From Desulfobacteraceae bacterium (lineage in GTDB: Bacteria; Desulfobacterota; Desulfobacteria; Desulfobacterales; Desulfobacteraceae), in contig JAAELK010000214.1 of assembly GCA_024226935.1 (NCBI GenBank), forward strand, positions 48,977-112,976: DNA of 64,000 nucleotides, written 5' to 3'. The stretch's first letter is position 1. The number at the start of each line of letters is the position of its first letter. A model generated the notes under the pieces. That model was not told the DNA's origin. It made no database searches and saw only the letters and a list, made by a program, of their open reading frames with translations. A program made the position numbers and the translations under genes. Below are positions 43,262-52,499 of the stretch, in pieces.

Positions 43262-43750
43262 CTAAGCATTATCATCAGTCCACTTATCGTCGGCTGATTT
43301 GCTACCCGGCACATGTTCCATCAGTATTTCTTCATAACCAAGCTCTACTTCTTCCATATCTGAATATACACTATTCTCGGGAAGAAGAATATCGGGCGTG
43401 TATTGCCGATATCTTGTAATAGTTGCACCAGTCAATTTTATGGTAAAATAGTGTTCCTGGGATGTCTCGCCTTTTTTGGGACGATGCATTGTAATTTCGC
43501 AAGTCAACGGAGTATTTTGGCAACATGCCTCAAACAATAGTGGTGAAGCCTTATCTTTAATTTTGGTAACCTTAAAGGGCATATGAAGCCGCTTACCCTG
43601 AGGCTGACCTGTAACAGGATTCCGGGCGAAAATCACCTCATGGTCTATACCATAAAGATTTATCCATCCTACTTTATTTGCCTGGGAAGATCCTCCGTCT
43701 ATTGCCGTACCGTCAGCTTTAGATACTTTTAAATAACCAATTTGTCCCAT
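43262..43750 (-). CDS. hcp: T6SS tube protein Hcp (TssD)
   Basis: 162 residues. INLYGIDHEV, the RLHMPFKVTKIKDKASPLLFEACCQNTPL segment and YFTIKLTGATITRYRQYTPD match the Hcp tube protein. GGAG lies 9 nt before ATG. Hcp hexamers stack into the expelled tube. There is only one hcp copy in the window. The C-terminus carries an acidic, Asp/Lys-rich tail (KSADDKWTDDNA) slightly longer than in most Hcp. Confidence 0.93.
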   Translation of the reverse strand: MGQIGYLKVSKADGTAIDGGSSQANKVGWINLYGIDHEVIFARNPVTGQPQGKRLHMPFKVTKIKDKASPLLFEACCQNTPLTCEITMHRPKKGETSQEHYFTIKLTGATITRYRQYTPDILLPENSVYSDMEEVELGYEEILMEHVPGSKSADDKWTDDNA

Positions 43751-43776
43751 GATTTTGTTCTCCTTTAATTTAAGAT

Positions 43777-45261
43777 TTATGCCTTATCGAGTTTACCAAC
43801 CAGCGACAGGGTAAAAGATGCTCCCATATATTTAAAATGGGGTTGAAGTTTCAATGAGCATTGATACCACCCAGGTTCTCCTTCAACATCCTGTACCTCT
43901 ATTGCAGCCATTCTTAAAGGTCTTCTGCTTCTCACCCCGGGCCCCGGATTATCCTGGTCGGAAACATATTGCCGTATCCAGTTATTCAACTCGCTTTCAA
44001 GCTCTCCTCTTTCTTTCCAGGTACCGATATTTTCCCTTTGAATTACTTTCATATAATGTGCCAGCCGGCTCACCACAAAATTATAGGGCAGCTCGGTTCC
44101 CAGTTTATAATTTAATTCGGCTGCTTTGCCTTCCGGGGTGTTGCCAAATTTCTTTGGTTTTTGAACAGAGTTACCGGAAAAAAATGCCGCATTATCACTT
44201 CCCTTTCTCATGGTAAGGCCTATAAAACCTTCTTCAGCAAGTTCAAACTCCCTTCTTTCCGACAGCATGACCTCCGTGGGAATTTTTGTCTCGATACCTC
44301 CCATGGCATCATATTGATATACGGGAAGGTCTTCAACGGCACCCCCTCCCTGGGGTCCGATAATATTGGCACACCAGCGGTATTTCCCAAAGCTCTCGGT
44401 CATTCGAGAGGCAAAGGTAAAGGCGGCGTTTCCCCATAAAAAATCATTATTACCGCCGGCAACGTCTTCTGAAAAATCAAAATTTTTCGTGGGGACGGTA
44501 TCCTGGCCATAGGGAAGTCGCAACAAAAAATGGGGGACTGTAAGACCTATATTTCTTGAATCTTCCGATGTCCTGAAGGACTGCCATTTAGCATATTGGG
44601 GTCCCTCAAATATGGAATTAAGATCCTTTAGATTGGGTAAGCCTTCAAAGCTGTCCAACCCGAAAAAAGATGCTCCGGCAGCAGAAATAAAGGGTGCATG
44701 GGACATGGCTGATACAGCACCAATACTTTGAAGCAGGGAAATATCCTGGGGCCCTGGACCAAATTCATAATTTCCCACCATCAACCCATAGGGCTGACCC
44801 CCAAATTGACCATACTCAGCCGTATATGCCTGTTGATAAAGACCCGATTTCATGATTTCAGGGGCATCTTCAAAATCATCCAGCAAGTCCTGTTTGGATA
44901 CATTTAAAATTTCAAGACGGGTATTTTCCCTAAAATCGGTATGGTCCACAAGATATTTAAAGGACCTCCAGGCAGATTCAAGTTTTTGAAAATCTTGATT
45001 ATGCAAAATTGCATTCATCTGTAGACTCAATTTAGAATCAAGGCCTGCAATCATCTCATCAACAAGATCCTGACCTATCTTAATGCCCTGGCGCTCTGGC
45101 TTAAGCAATTCGTCAATAAAGGCCTGAACCCCCTGTTTAGTTGTATCATACCCTTCATCCGTCGGTTTTAACCGGGTGGCCTGGACAATTTCATCCAGAA
45201 TGGAAACAGATTCTTCGGTTGCTGGCTGCTGCTCCTTTTGTGTTTTTTTATCTTCTGCCAT
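43777..45261 (-). CDS. tssC: T6SS sheath large subunit TssC
   Basis: 494 residues from ATG 45261 (AAGGAGG 7 nt upstream; TTG 45267 is only 1 nt away). The N-terminal helices that TssH grabs are present. FQKLESAWRSFKYLVDHT, GLMVGNYEFGPGPQDISLL, FLLRLPYG, FLWGNAAFTFA and the final GWYQCSLKLQPHFKYMGASFTLSLVGKLD are all typical. It is the main wall subunit of the contractile sheath. It follows tssB by only 12 nt. The fused paralogue at 26696 is compared with it in that entry. Confidence 0.95.
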   Translation of the reverse strand: MAEDKKTQKEQQPATEESVSILDEIVQATRLKPTDEGYDTTKQGVQAFIDELLKPERQGIKIGQDLVDEMIAGLDSKLSLQMNAILHNQDFQKLESAWRSFKYLVDHTDFRENTRLEILNVSKQDLLDDFEDAPEIMKSGLYQQAYTAEYGQFGGQPYGLMVGNYEFGPGPQDISLLQSIGAVSAMSHAPFISAAGASFFGLDSFEGLPNLKDLNSIFEGPQYAKWQSFRTSEDSRNIGLTVPHFLLRLPYGQDTVPTKNFDFSEDVAGGNNDFLWGNAAFTFASRMTESFGKYRWCANIIGPQGGGAVEDLPVYQYDAMGGIETKIPTEVMLSERREFELAEEGFIGLTMRKGSDNAAFFSGNSVQKPKKFGNTPEGKAAELNYKLGTELPYNFVVSRLAHYMKVIQRENIGTWKERGELESELNNWIRQYVSDQDNPGPGVRSRRPLRMAAIEVQDVEGEPGWYQCSLKLQPHFKYMGASFTLSLVGKLDKA

Positions 45262-45273
45262 CATCAAACCTCC

Positions 45274-45759
45274 TTATTCATCAATGCCAAGCTCCTTTAA
45301 AATTCTTTCCCTTGCCCCCTCATCGTTAACCAGCGCATTTAGTTTTTTCTTGAACGCCGGAATATTTCCCAGGGGGCCCTTGACAGCTTTGAGGGCATTT
45401 CTTAATTCAACCAGTTTTTTTAATTCAGGAACCTTGTCAACAATGGCATCGGGATTGAAATCTTTAAGACTATTAAAATCAAGTTTAACCGCCATCTCTT
45501 CACCTGGTTCCTGGGCAAGCCTGTTCTCCACAACCGTTTCCAATTTTACATTATAGGAATTTAATACATCATTAAAATTATCTTTATCAACATTAACGGC
45601 CTTTCTGTCTTCAAGGGGGGTCTCATCTTCAGCCATGGTAAAGTCCCCCATAACAAGAACCTTCAAGGGAAGCTCCACCTCCTCTTTTGCATCTCCTGTG
45701 GCTGGTTTATAAACAATATTTACCCTTTCCTTTGGTGCTACTGATGCTTCTTTTGCCAT
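45274..45759 (-). CDS. tssB: T6SS sheath small subunit TssB
   Basis: 161 residues from ATG 45759 (AAGGAG 6 nt upstream; ATG 45765 touches the site). RVNIVYKPATGDAKEEVELPLKVLVMGDF and LDFNSLKDFNPDAIVDKVPELKKLVELRNAL are standard TssB. It pairs with TssC to form the sheath unit. It is translated just before tssC and after tssA, in the usual A-B-C order for this type of cluster. Confidence 0.95.
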   Translation of the reverse strand: MAKEASVAPKERVNIVYKPATGDAKEEVELPLKVLVMGDFTMAEDETPLEDRKAVNVDKDNFNDVLNSYNVKLETVVENRLAQEPGEEMAVKLDFNSLKDFNPDAIVDKVPELKKLVELRNALKAVKGPLGNIPAFKKKLNALVNDEGARERILKELGIDE

Positions 45760-45788
45760 GATCATCTCCTTGATTTAGTATGTTAAAA

Positions 45789-47339
45789 TTAAATCATTTT
45801 CAGGGCGGTTACAGGATCAAGCATGGAAATTTTTGTAATAACAGACTCAATCAATTGTTCGTGCTGGGAATTTTCCTGGAGTCTTAAGCCCGTCAAAACC
45901 AAAGACAATGCATCAACAGCATTATCCGGCTCCCATGCTTCAAGTTTATAGGTTTCAATATTTTCTAAAATATCATCCACATAGGATGCCGCTATTTTAA
46001 TTTTGTCTTCATTAATTAATAAGCGACATACCGCTATCTTCCATAAAAATTTTTCCCTGGCAGATACTGATTTTATATGGTGTTCAACCAGCAGGGAAAG
46101 GGCTGCATCAAACTTATCTTTCTTGATCAATGCCTGGGCTTCTTTCATTTGCTGGGAAATATTCTGTTCCAATAAATCTGCCGGGCCTGAATCGGAGCCG
46201 GGCTGATCATCCGATTTTTTATCATCTATTTGTTTAAGCCATTCCTGGGTGGCAACATCGGCAAAGGGGGTACCATCGGAAAAGCAAAGGGTTTCAAGCC
46301 CTTCAAGCCTTGAAACAAACAACAGGATCTCGGCTTCAATAACAATGGACACATCCTGATGCTCCAGTTGTTCCATACTTTCCGCCACATACCGGCTTAA
46401 ATCCAGCCAGAACGGGTATTCTTGTACTTTAGGTTCACAAAAATCTGCAAGCTCCTGCCATTTTGAAGAATCATACAGGGAAACAATCTGGGTAATTATC
46501 TGATCATCAGGAGGAGGCAAGGTTGTTTTTCCGGCACTTGCCATGGGAGGTTCTTCCACGGGGGTCCATGGAACAATCCTGTTAAACCTGTATGGAACCG
46601 GATCAAAAGAATTTTGCTGCCTTAAACCTTCTATTGATCTGCCAATCAAATTCAACCCCTGGGAAAACATCGTTGCGTCATCCATATCGGACAGGATCAG
46701 CACCTCACCCGGAGCCTGCTCTGCCCCATCCGGCTGGTCCGATTCACCTTCTTCAGAGTCCCCGGCTGATTCCGGTATCTCAGGTTCCGGGACCGGCTCT
46801 TCTTTTTCGAGAACCACGGATTTTATTCTTTGGATAAGCGAATTCAGCAAAGGGGCATCCTCCATATTTTCCCCGAGAAATTGATTCAACACATCAAAAT
46901 CGTTGATCAAAAAATCGCGCTTGTCTTTTTCCCAAGTGACCTGATCGGTCTCTGCGATAAAGTCGGCAACCTTTTTTTCCCACCAGACAAGGGCACTGCG
47001 TCTTCCCTTCATTCGTTTAAGAGGAGGAAATAAGCTCTCCCAGAAATTTTCTATCAACTCTTTTAGAATATGGACTCCCTGGGCAAGCCCTTCCATCTTT
47101 TTAGTTTTCATCAAACCATAACCAAGATAGGCCGCCACCTGGATATGTTTTGATTCTTTTTTCAGAATAGCTGTCCCAAGAGAAACCACCTTATTTACAT
47201 CAATCGTAGCACTATCCGAAATAGAACTTAATTTACCAATTTCATGGATAAGGGCTTCGAAGCTGTCTTCATACCTTACATCTTTTCCGGCGGGAGCATC
47301 CCCGGGAATGGGTATATTTCCTAAGTCTAATAATTCCAT
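45789..47339 (-). CDS. tssA: T6SS assembly protein TssA (ImpA N-terminal domain)
   Basis: 516 residues. The ImpA_N domain lies at about 1-150, with a conserved GxPxGxDVRYED-like start (DAPAGKDVRYEDSFEALIHEI) and FWESLFPPLKRMKGRRSALVWWEKKV. The centre is Pro/Glu-rich (about 190-220), and a helical C-terminal VasJ-like part (about 280-516) has DSSKWQELADFCEPKVQEYPFWLDLSRYVAESM. TssA proteins prime or stabilise sheath growth, and the C-terminal subfamily decides where they sit. It is the usual neighbour between tssM and tssB. Confidence 0.88.
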   Translation of the reverse strand: MELLDLGNIPIPGDAPAGKDVRYEDSFEALIHEIGKLSSISDSATIDVNKVVSLGTAILKKESKHIQVAAYLGYGLMKTKKMEGLAQGVHILKELIENFWESLFPPLKRMKGRRSALVWWEKKVADFIAETDQVTWEKDKRDFLINDFDVLNQFLGENMEDAPLLNSLIQRIKSVVLEKEEPVPEPEIPESAGDSEEGESDQPDGAEQAPGEVLILSDMDDATMFSQGLNLIGRSIEGLRQQNSFDPVPYRFNRIVPWTPVEEPPMASAGKTTLPPPDDQIITQIVSLYDSSKWQELADFCEPKVQEYPFWLDLSRYVAESMEQLEHQDVSIVIEAEILLFVSRLEGLETLCFSDGTPFADVATQEWLKQIDDKKSDDQPGSDSGPADLLEQNISQQMKEAQALIKKDKFDAALSLLVEHHIKSVSAREKFLWKIAVCRLLINEDKIKIAASYVDDILENIETYKLEAWEPDNAVDALSLVLTGLRLQENSQHEQLIESVITKISMLDPVTALKMI

Positions 47340-47349
47340 AAGATTCTTT

Positions 47350-50300
47350 TTATTTCATCTCCTTTACAATGGACGAAAATCTCCTGATCCATGGAGAATA
47401 ACGCGAAGCGCCGGCAGATAAACCACCCAAAGCTTTTTTTGCTGATGCGAAGGAATCAAAGGAGCCAAAAACCAGATTATATTTGAGATGACCATTCACA
47501 ACACTTTCATAAATGGCACTATCCTTCTCAAAATGATTAACTTTCGCGAATTTCATTATACTGTTTTTGCTATGGTCTTGCAATATATGAAGCGTATAAT
47601 AAGCTGGATTTTGCTTTTTTATCCATTCTGCCGAACCAATTTCCCGACCGTCTGAAACTTGTGCGCCCTTATCACCCTTAACCATATCCTTTTTTTTATG
47701 GGTATCCCCCAAAGATGAAGATATGGGTTTTTTAATTTTATCCTCGATTTTATCATCCTTTTTTTCCGTTGGAGATGCGGACTTTTGGATTGGAACAGAT
47801 TTTTCAAGGGCCGGATTTTGTTTTTTTAATCTAAGTTCCCACCGGGGAAGATCACCCTTAAAACCATAGGAGATCGTTATGGAAGAGATATCCAATTTCA
47901 AAAGAGCGGCCTTTTGTTCCGGGAAATCATCACTGGAAAATGTTTTTGAATGGTAATTAAAATCCTGGACAAATGCCAGAAAATCAGGATATTCCCTGGT
48001 AAGAGTCAATTTAGGGAAATGAATAATAAGCACCACTTTTCCACAATTTGACGGTTCCCAGTCAAAAGTGACAGATTCTGGATAATTATTATTCTCAAAC
48101 AAAATAACCTTACCCCCGCAGGTCATCTGCAAAATAGTCGCCACAGGTTTTACCCGGGCTGTGGGATTAACCCCCATGGGAATGGTTTCCAGAGTAATGT
48201 TATAAACATCCTTTTGGGGTATTTTGTAGATCTTCGTTTTTACAAGCGCTTTTTTATCCAGAGGATATTTACCACGCTTTTGTTGAAAATCTCTAAAAAT
48301 AATATTCGGGATCGCCAACGACCTTCTATCCATGAATTTAAGAACCGGCTCTATACCACTAATTTCATAGGAGACACTGATATCTGTTACCCAATTATTG
48401 GATAAATAATCCATCTGCCCTGGAAAATCCGCTATACTGAACTGTTTAGTCCCATCCTTAAAATCCTGGAGGAAATGGCCAAATCCCAACTTACCGGTAT
48501 ATTTTTTTGTTAAAATAACGTCCCCTATTTCTATGGACAAAACAACATCACCACAGGTTGCAGGCTTCCATGTAAATTTTTGACTCTCCGTAAAATTGTT
48601 ATTTACAAGTTCAATTTTTTTTGCGGCACAATCCATGGTAAGAATACTTGAATAGGGCTTGATCTTGGCTTCGCGATTTATACTAATAGGGGCAGTTTGT
48701 ATGGTCACGATATATTCACTTTGCTTATCCAAAGATATTTTTTTAGCGTTATTCAGCAGTTCAAAAAATTGGTTGGAAAAAGGAAGTTGAAGCCCAAATC
48801 CATTTCTGGCAAAAAAACCGATGGTGGACTGATCAAGAAATGGTCCCGCTTCTTTATTAACAAATTTCCAAAGGACACCACTGTTTTTATCAAACATGAC
48901 AGAATAATAATTTATCGGATCAACACTATGGGAAACACTTAATACCATTTCTTCCCATTTATTCTGGAGATATTTAATGCTGTTATAGACCCCATATTCA
49001 GTTAAAAAATCATAGGGACCCCGGGTCAACCCCTCCACAAAAGGAGCAATATTATGCTGGGTGTAAAAAGATTTTAACAAGACCAAAGTATCATATGTCG
49101 TGCTAAATGGATTTTTTTGTTTACTCGAATCGGATAATGCTTTAAACAAACTAGAGAACATCTGAAAACATTTTTCATTATAAGAGGTTGCTGGAGCAAT
49201 GCTTTTCAGGCCGGCAAGGTACTCATTCCATACTTTTGAAAGCTTTAAATTATAAACCTGCTCAGAAGCTTTTTTCCTATCCATGACCTTGTAAACTTTT
49301 TTTGATTTTTCCTCTATCCCCGAAGTAAATCTATCCGTTTTCATTTTCAACTTGGCCCAGAATGACCCCTGTTTTTCTTGTGTTTCTACAGTTGCCAATT
49401 CCTTAATTTTATCCAGACGAATAACCGTATCCACCCAGGATGGCACAAGATTTTTTGATGGTTTAAATTGTTCAAACTCTTCGGCCATTTTAACAAGCAG
49501 AAGGAAATAGGGATTTTGTTCTGTTGTCATCAAAGTGCCGATATCACTCCAGTTTTCAGTTAATAACTTCCATTGCCAACCCCTGGGAAATTTCGAAGCA
49601 AACTCAAACCAGGCGTTATAAAACTCAGTTGCATACCAGGCCCAAAAACGATTTTCCATTTTTTTAAAGCGTTGCTGGTCAGGCAAAATATTTCGTAATA
49701 ATGCAATAAATTGTTTTATTTCATCCCGGCCCATTTTGGTAAAAGCACCCTTAACATTAAAATATGTGCTGAAATGTGTTTGACTAATGCTGTACCCCTG
49801 GATAAAATCGGAAATACCGATATCGGCAGTGGTACAGACCCATTGGCTCAGCAACCAGTGCAAATTACCGCTTTTGTCTACAATCTCGGACAATTGTTTT
49901 TGAAAAATTGCAAGCTCTCTGACCCGGTTTACATGATTAGTGTTCCATCCAAGGTAATCATAATAAACAGAAGCCAGCTTTGATGCAACGGCAAAGGGAA
50001 TCGTCCTGTCCAGTTTAGGTAAAAGATGAGCAATACTTTCTTCAAAATACTTTCTTCCCGACAGTGATTCTTTATTAACAGCCATTTTTAAAACAATAAT
50101 CCGTCTGATCGCATAAACACAATAAGCTACTATATCACCATGGTCTGTCTGCAGATTAATACCATTTGTCTTTTTAAAAAATTGTTCATCCAAGGGATCA
50201 ATAAGATTACGCTTTGCGTCCCTCACAAATCTGCGTTTTAATTTTTGTTCAAGTTCGAGGCTGGCATTCAACCCCAATCGGGGAAATATCCAATGGGAAT

Positions 50301-51771
50301 TATTTGATTCAAGCTTATTTATTTCAAACCCCTGCCGGTCAAATACAAGAATATTATCTGTTAAGTTAGTCGAATAAAAACTTTTCTGAAACAAGTGGGC
50401 ATCAAACTTATTCAGTGCATTCAAATTGTTAAGATATAAAAAGCACAATATACCACTCATGGAAAGGCAGATAAGTGATAATGAAAAAAGCCCGAGCCCC
50501 AGGGTTGTTTTTCGCCACATCAAAAATTCAGACAGGGGCGTAAACACATTCCGGTCCATGGGAAGAAGGGCAGCAAAAAAACTTTTAAGAAAAAAGCCCT
50601 TGTTACGATCCTTTGACGATTCGCCACTATATTCTATACCGGTTTGCTTTAAAAATTGAGAATCAGGTTTTCCCTTTCTACAGGCACTTGAAAAATAAAG
50701 TCCTCGAAACAAAGGAGTTGCCTGATAAATATCGTCTCCAAACAACGATTTTACATAGGATTCAAGCCCGGACTTTAATTTCATAAATTCCGTGGAAAAA
50801 GAGACTGCAAAATTATTTATCCGGTTATGAATAAAAAGAGATCTTAAATTCCGGATCTGATCATAAACGGTATCCATGGATTCTTCCAGAACCTGGAGAC
50901 AGTTTTTATTACCGGTTTCATTGGAATACCCCATGACCTGGACATTCCTCTGTTCGGGTATGTGATCACAAAAATCTGTAAACCCATTAACAAGATCCAT
51001 CTTAGTTACCAACAGGTAAACCGGAAATTTAGCCCCCAGAATCCGCATCATCTGATTAATGCGCTGCCTTATACTTTTTGCCTTTTCAGCCAGGTCATCG
51101 ACATTTTCATTCAATAGATCATTACTCGCCACGGTGACAATCACACCGTTAATAGGCTCTCTTTTCCGGTATTTGGCCAATAGCCTGAGAAAATGCTGCC
51201 ATTCATTTTTATCCGTAGCCTCTTCAATGGGGATGGTATATCTACCGGCGGTGTCAAGAACAATAGCCTGCTCCATAAACCACCAATCACAATTTTTCGT
51301 ACCGGAAAGAACAGTGGACTCACTGACATCCGTTAAAGAGGAACTTAAATTTGAATTTTTAATGACTGAAGTTTTACCGGAACGCGATTCCCCCAGCATT
51401 ATGTACCAGGGAAGAACATAAAGGGGATTACCATATTTTCTCAAGTACGATTTTTTTAATTTACCAATGGACACTTTCCATTGATCCTGCATCTCCTTTA
51501 AGCTGTATTGTTCAGGATCAGGTTCTTTTTGTCTGAACTCTTCTTCTTCATTGACTATGCTTTTGACAAACTTTTTTTCATTCCTTCGGACCAGGTATTT
51601 TTTGATAGCAAAGATACCCAAAACAATTCCAATAGCTAAAGCAAAAATAATAGCGCAAATCCACCAAGGCCACCCCTTGATTACCAATGCCCAATACCCT
51701 ACCCCGGCTAAAACCAGGACAAATAGTAAGAACAAAAATAACAATAATAAAAATTTAAAAAATTTCTTCAT
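47350..51771 (-). CDS. tssM: T6SS inner-membrane protein TssM (IcmF) with duplicated beta domain and C-terminal SPOR domain
   Basis: 1473 residues, longer than the about 1100-1200 usual for TssM. TM helices lie at about 7-30 and 36-58. The cytoplasmic NTPase domain has Walker A GESRSGKTS (127-135) and VLDTAGRY (171-178). TM3 is at about 424-447. A large periplasmic helical region runs to about 1000, followed by a beta domain present twice in tandem (1021-1147 and 1191-1315). The copies share landmarks such as LTMDCAAKKIELVNNN versus LQMTCGGKVILFENNN and FTWKPATCGDVVL versus FDWEPSNCGKVVL. A Lys/Ser-rich linker (1316-1385) leads to a SPOR-like domain (about 1387-1470) with YYTLHILQ, YNLVFGSFDSFASAKKAL and SPWIRRFSSIVKEM, very similar to the DamX-type SPOR end. 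SPOR domains bind denuded peptidoglycan, and the C-terminus of TssM is periplasmic, so the topology fits. Confidence 0.93.
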   Translation of the reverse strand: MKKFFKFLLLLFLFLLFVLVLAGVGYWALVIKGWPWWICAIIFALAIGIVLGIFAIKKYLVRRNEKKFVKSIVNEEEEFRQKEPDPEQYSLKEMQDQWKVSIGKLKKSYLRKYGNPLYVLPWYIMLGESRSGKTSVIKNSNLSSSLTDVSESTVLSGTKNCDWWFMEQAIVLDTAGRYTIPIEEATDKNEWQHFLRLLAKYRKREPINGVIVTVASNDLLNENVDDLAEKAKSIRQRINQMMRILGAKFPVYLLVTKMDLVNGFTDFCDHIPEQRNVQVMGYSNETGNKNCLQVLEESMDTVYDQIRNLRSLFIHNRINNFAVSFSTEFMKLKSGLESYVKSLFGDDIYQATPLFRGLYFSSACRKGKPDSQFLKQTGIEYSGESSKDRNKGFFLKSFFAALLPMDRNVFTPLSEFLMWRKTTLGLGLFSLSLICLSMSGILCFLYLNNLNALNKFDAHLFQKSFYSTNLTDNILVFDRQGFEINKLESNNSHWIFPRLGLNASLELEQKLKRRFVRDAKRNLIDPLDEQFFKKTNGINLQTDHGDIVAYCVYAIRRIIVLKMAVNKESLSGRKYFEESIAHLLPKLDRTIPFAVASKLASVYYDYLGWNTNHVNRVRELAIFQKQLSEIVDKSGNLHWLLSQWVCTTADIGISDFIQGYSISQTHFSTYFNVKGAFTKMGRDEIKQFIALLRNILPDQQRFKKMENRFWAWYATEFYNAWFEFASKFPRGWQWKLLTENWSDIGTLMTTEQNPYFLLLVKMAEEFEQFKPSKNLVPSWVDTVIRLDKIKELATVETQEKQGSFWAKLKMKTDRFTSGIEEKSKKVYKVMDRKKASEQVYNLKLSKVWNEYLAGLKSIAPATSYNEKCFQMFSSLFKALSDSSKQKNPFSTTYDTLVLLKSFYTQHNIAPFVEGLTRGPYDFLTEYGVYNSIKYLQNKWEEMVLSVSHSVDPINYYSVMFDKNSGVLWKFVNKEAGPFLDQSTIGFFARNGFGLQLPFSNQFFELLNNAKKISLDKQSEYIVTIQTAPISINREAKIKPYSSILTMDCAAKKIELVNNNFTESQKFTWKPATCGDVVLSIEIGDVILTKKYTGKLGFGHFLQDFKDGTKQFSIADFPGQMDYLSNNWVTDISVSYEISGIEPVLKFMDRRSLAIPNIIFRDFQQKRGKYPLDKKALVKTKIYKIPQKDVYNITLETIPMGVNPTARVKPVATILQMTCGGKVILFENNNYPESVTFDWEPSNCGKVVLIIHFPKLTLTREYPDFLAFVQDFNYHSKTFSSDDFPEQKAALLKLDISSITISYGFKGDLPRWELRLKKQNPALEKSVPIQKSASPTEKKDDKIEDKIKKPISSSLGDTHKKKDMVKGDKGAQVSDGREIGSAEWIKKQNPAYYTLHILQDHSKNSIMKFAKVNHFEKDSAIYESVVNGHLKYNLVFGSFDSFASAKKALGGLSAGASRYSPWIRRFSSIVKEMK
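47827..48711 (-). repeat. Tandem coding duplication of the TssM C-terminal beta domain
   Basis: Two protein repeats of about 125 residues (copy 1 at 48331-48711, copy 2 at 47827-48201) are separated by about 43 residues. The repeats are diverged at DNA level but keep Cys pairs, the NNN motif and the PATCG/PSNCG loop, so the duplication is old rather than a recent assembly artefact. Confidence 0.75.
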
Positions 51772-51814
51772 TTTTTATTATTCACACTTCCTGAAATCTA
51801 ATATTTTAAGTCCC

Positions 51815-52486
51815 TTACATGACCAACCCCATATTTCTAATGAGACTCTCCAATCGTTCATTAAAAATAAAATACAAAATTAAAAACAATAAAACCGGCA
51901 GCAAAATAAACAAAGAAGTTAAATCGGACACCCCCTTCCATCTTTTGCGTTTCAGCCGTTTCTGAAAACCTATGTTGCCCGCACCTGGAAAAAGAATTCC
52001 TGGTATCTCAATATCACCAGCCCCATGGAGCATTTTATATGTATTTTTTTTTATACTGCTCAACTTCTCCTGGTTGTATGATTCATACAGACTTCCTTTA
52101 AATCCCGATGCAAGACAATAATCATATACCTCCAAAATTGCGGCATTTTCAGGTTTTAATTTTGCCAGATATTCGAAAAATTTTGTTCCGGCACTGGTTG
52201 TATTAAAATATTTTTTTTGTAAGCAATTTTTAACCCATTCATTTTTATGCTCCCACCCTGTGGCAAAGATGGCTTCATCCACCCAGGCAAAAACTGCAAA
52301 AAGAGCCTCATCAAACTCTTTTTTGGCAATGCCGGCAGCTTTTCCATATTCCCTTGCTTTGGCAACAAGCATTGTATAATTTTCTGCAACCTGAGCATAT
52401 TCCATTTTATTGTCAACCAAATGATCGACAAGATAATATGTATAGGCAAACAATTCCGTCACACAATCAACAGCGGTGTTTTTCAT
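51815..52486 (-). CDS. tssL: T6SS inner-membrane protein TssL (DotU/IcmH)
   Basis: 223 residues from ATG 52486 (MKNTAVDCVTELFAYTYYLVDHL); the TTG 52519 extension has no Shine-Dalgarno site. The cytoplasmic hook domain has FDEALFAVFAWVDEAIFATGWEHKNEW and NTTSAGTKFFEYLAKL. A single C-terminal TM (about 195-215 of this form) is the usual tail anchor. It has no extra OmpA/PG-binding domain. Interestingly, TssM in this locus has a SPOR domain instead. Together they form the membrane complex with TssJ. Confidence 0.92.
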   Translation of the reverse strand: MKNTAVDCVTELFAYTYYLVDHLVDNKMEYAQVAENYTMLVAKAREYGKAAGIAKKEFDEALFAVFAWVDEAIFATGWEHKNEWVKNCLQKKYFNTTSAGTKFFEYLAKLKPENAAILEVYDYCLASGFKGSLYESYNQEKLSSIKKNTYKMLHGAGDIEIPGILFPGAGNIGFQKRLKRKRWKGVSDLTSLFILLPVLLFLILYFIFNERLESLIRNMGLVM

Positions 52487-52499
52487 GGGTTCAATGTCC

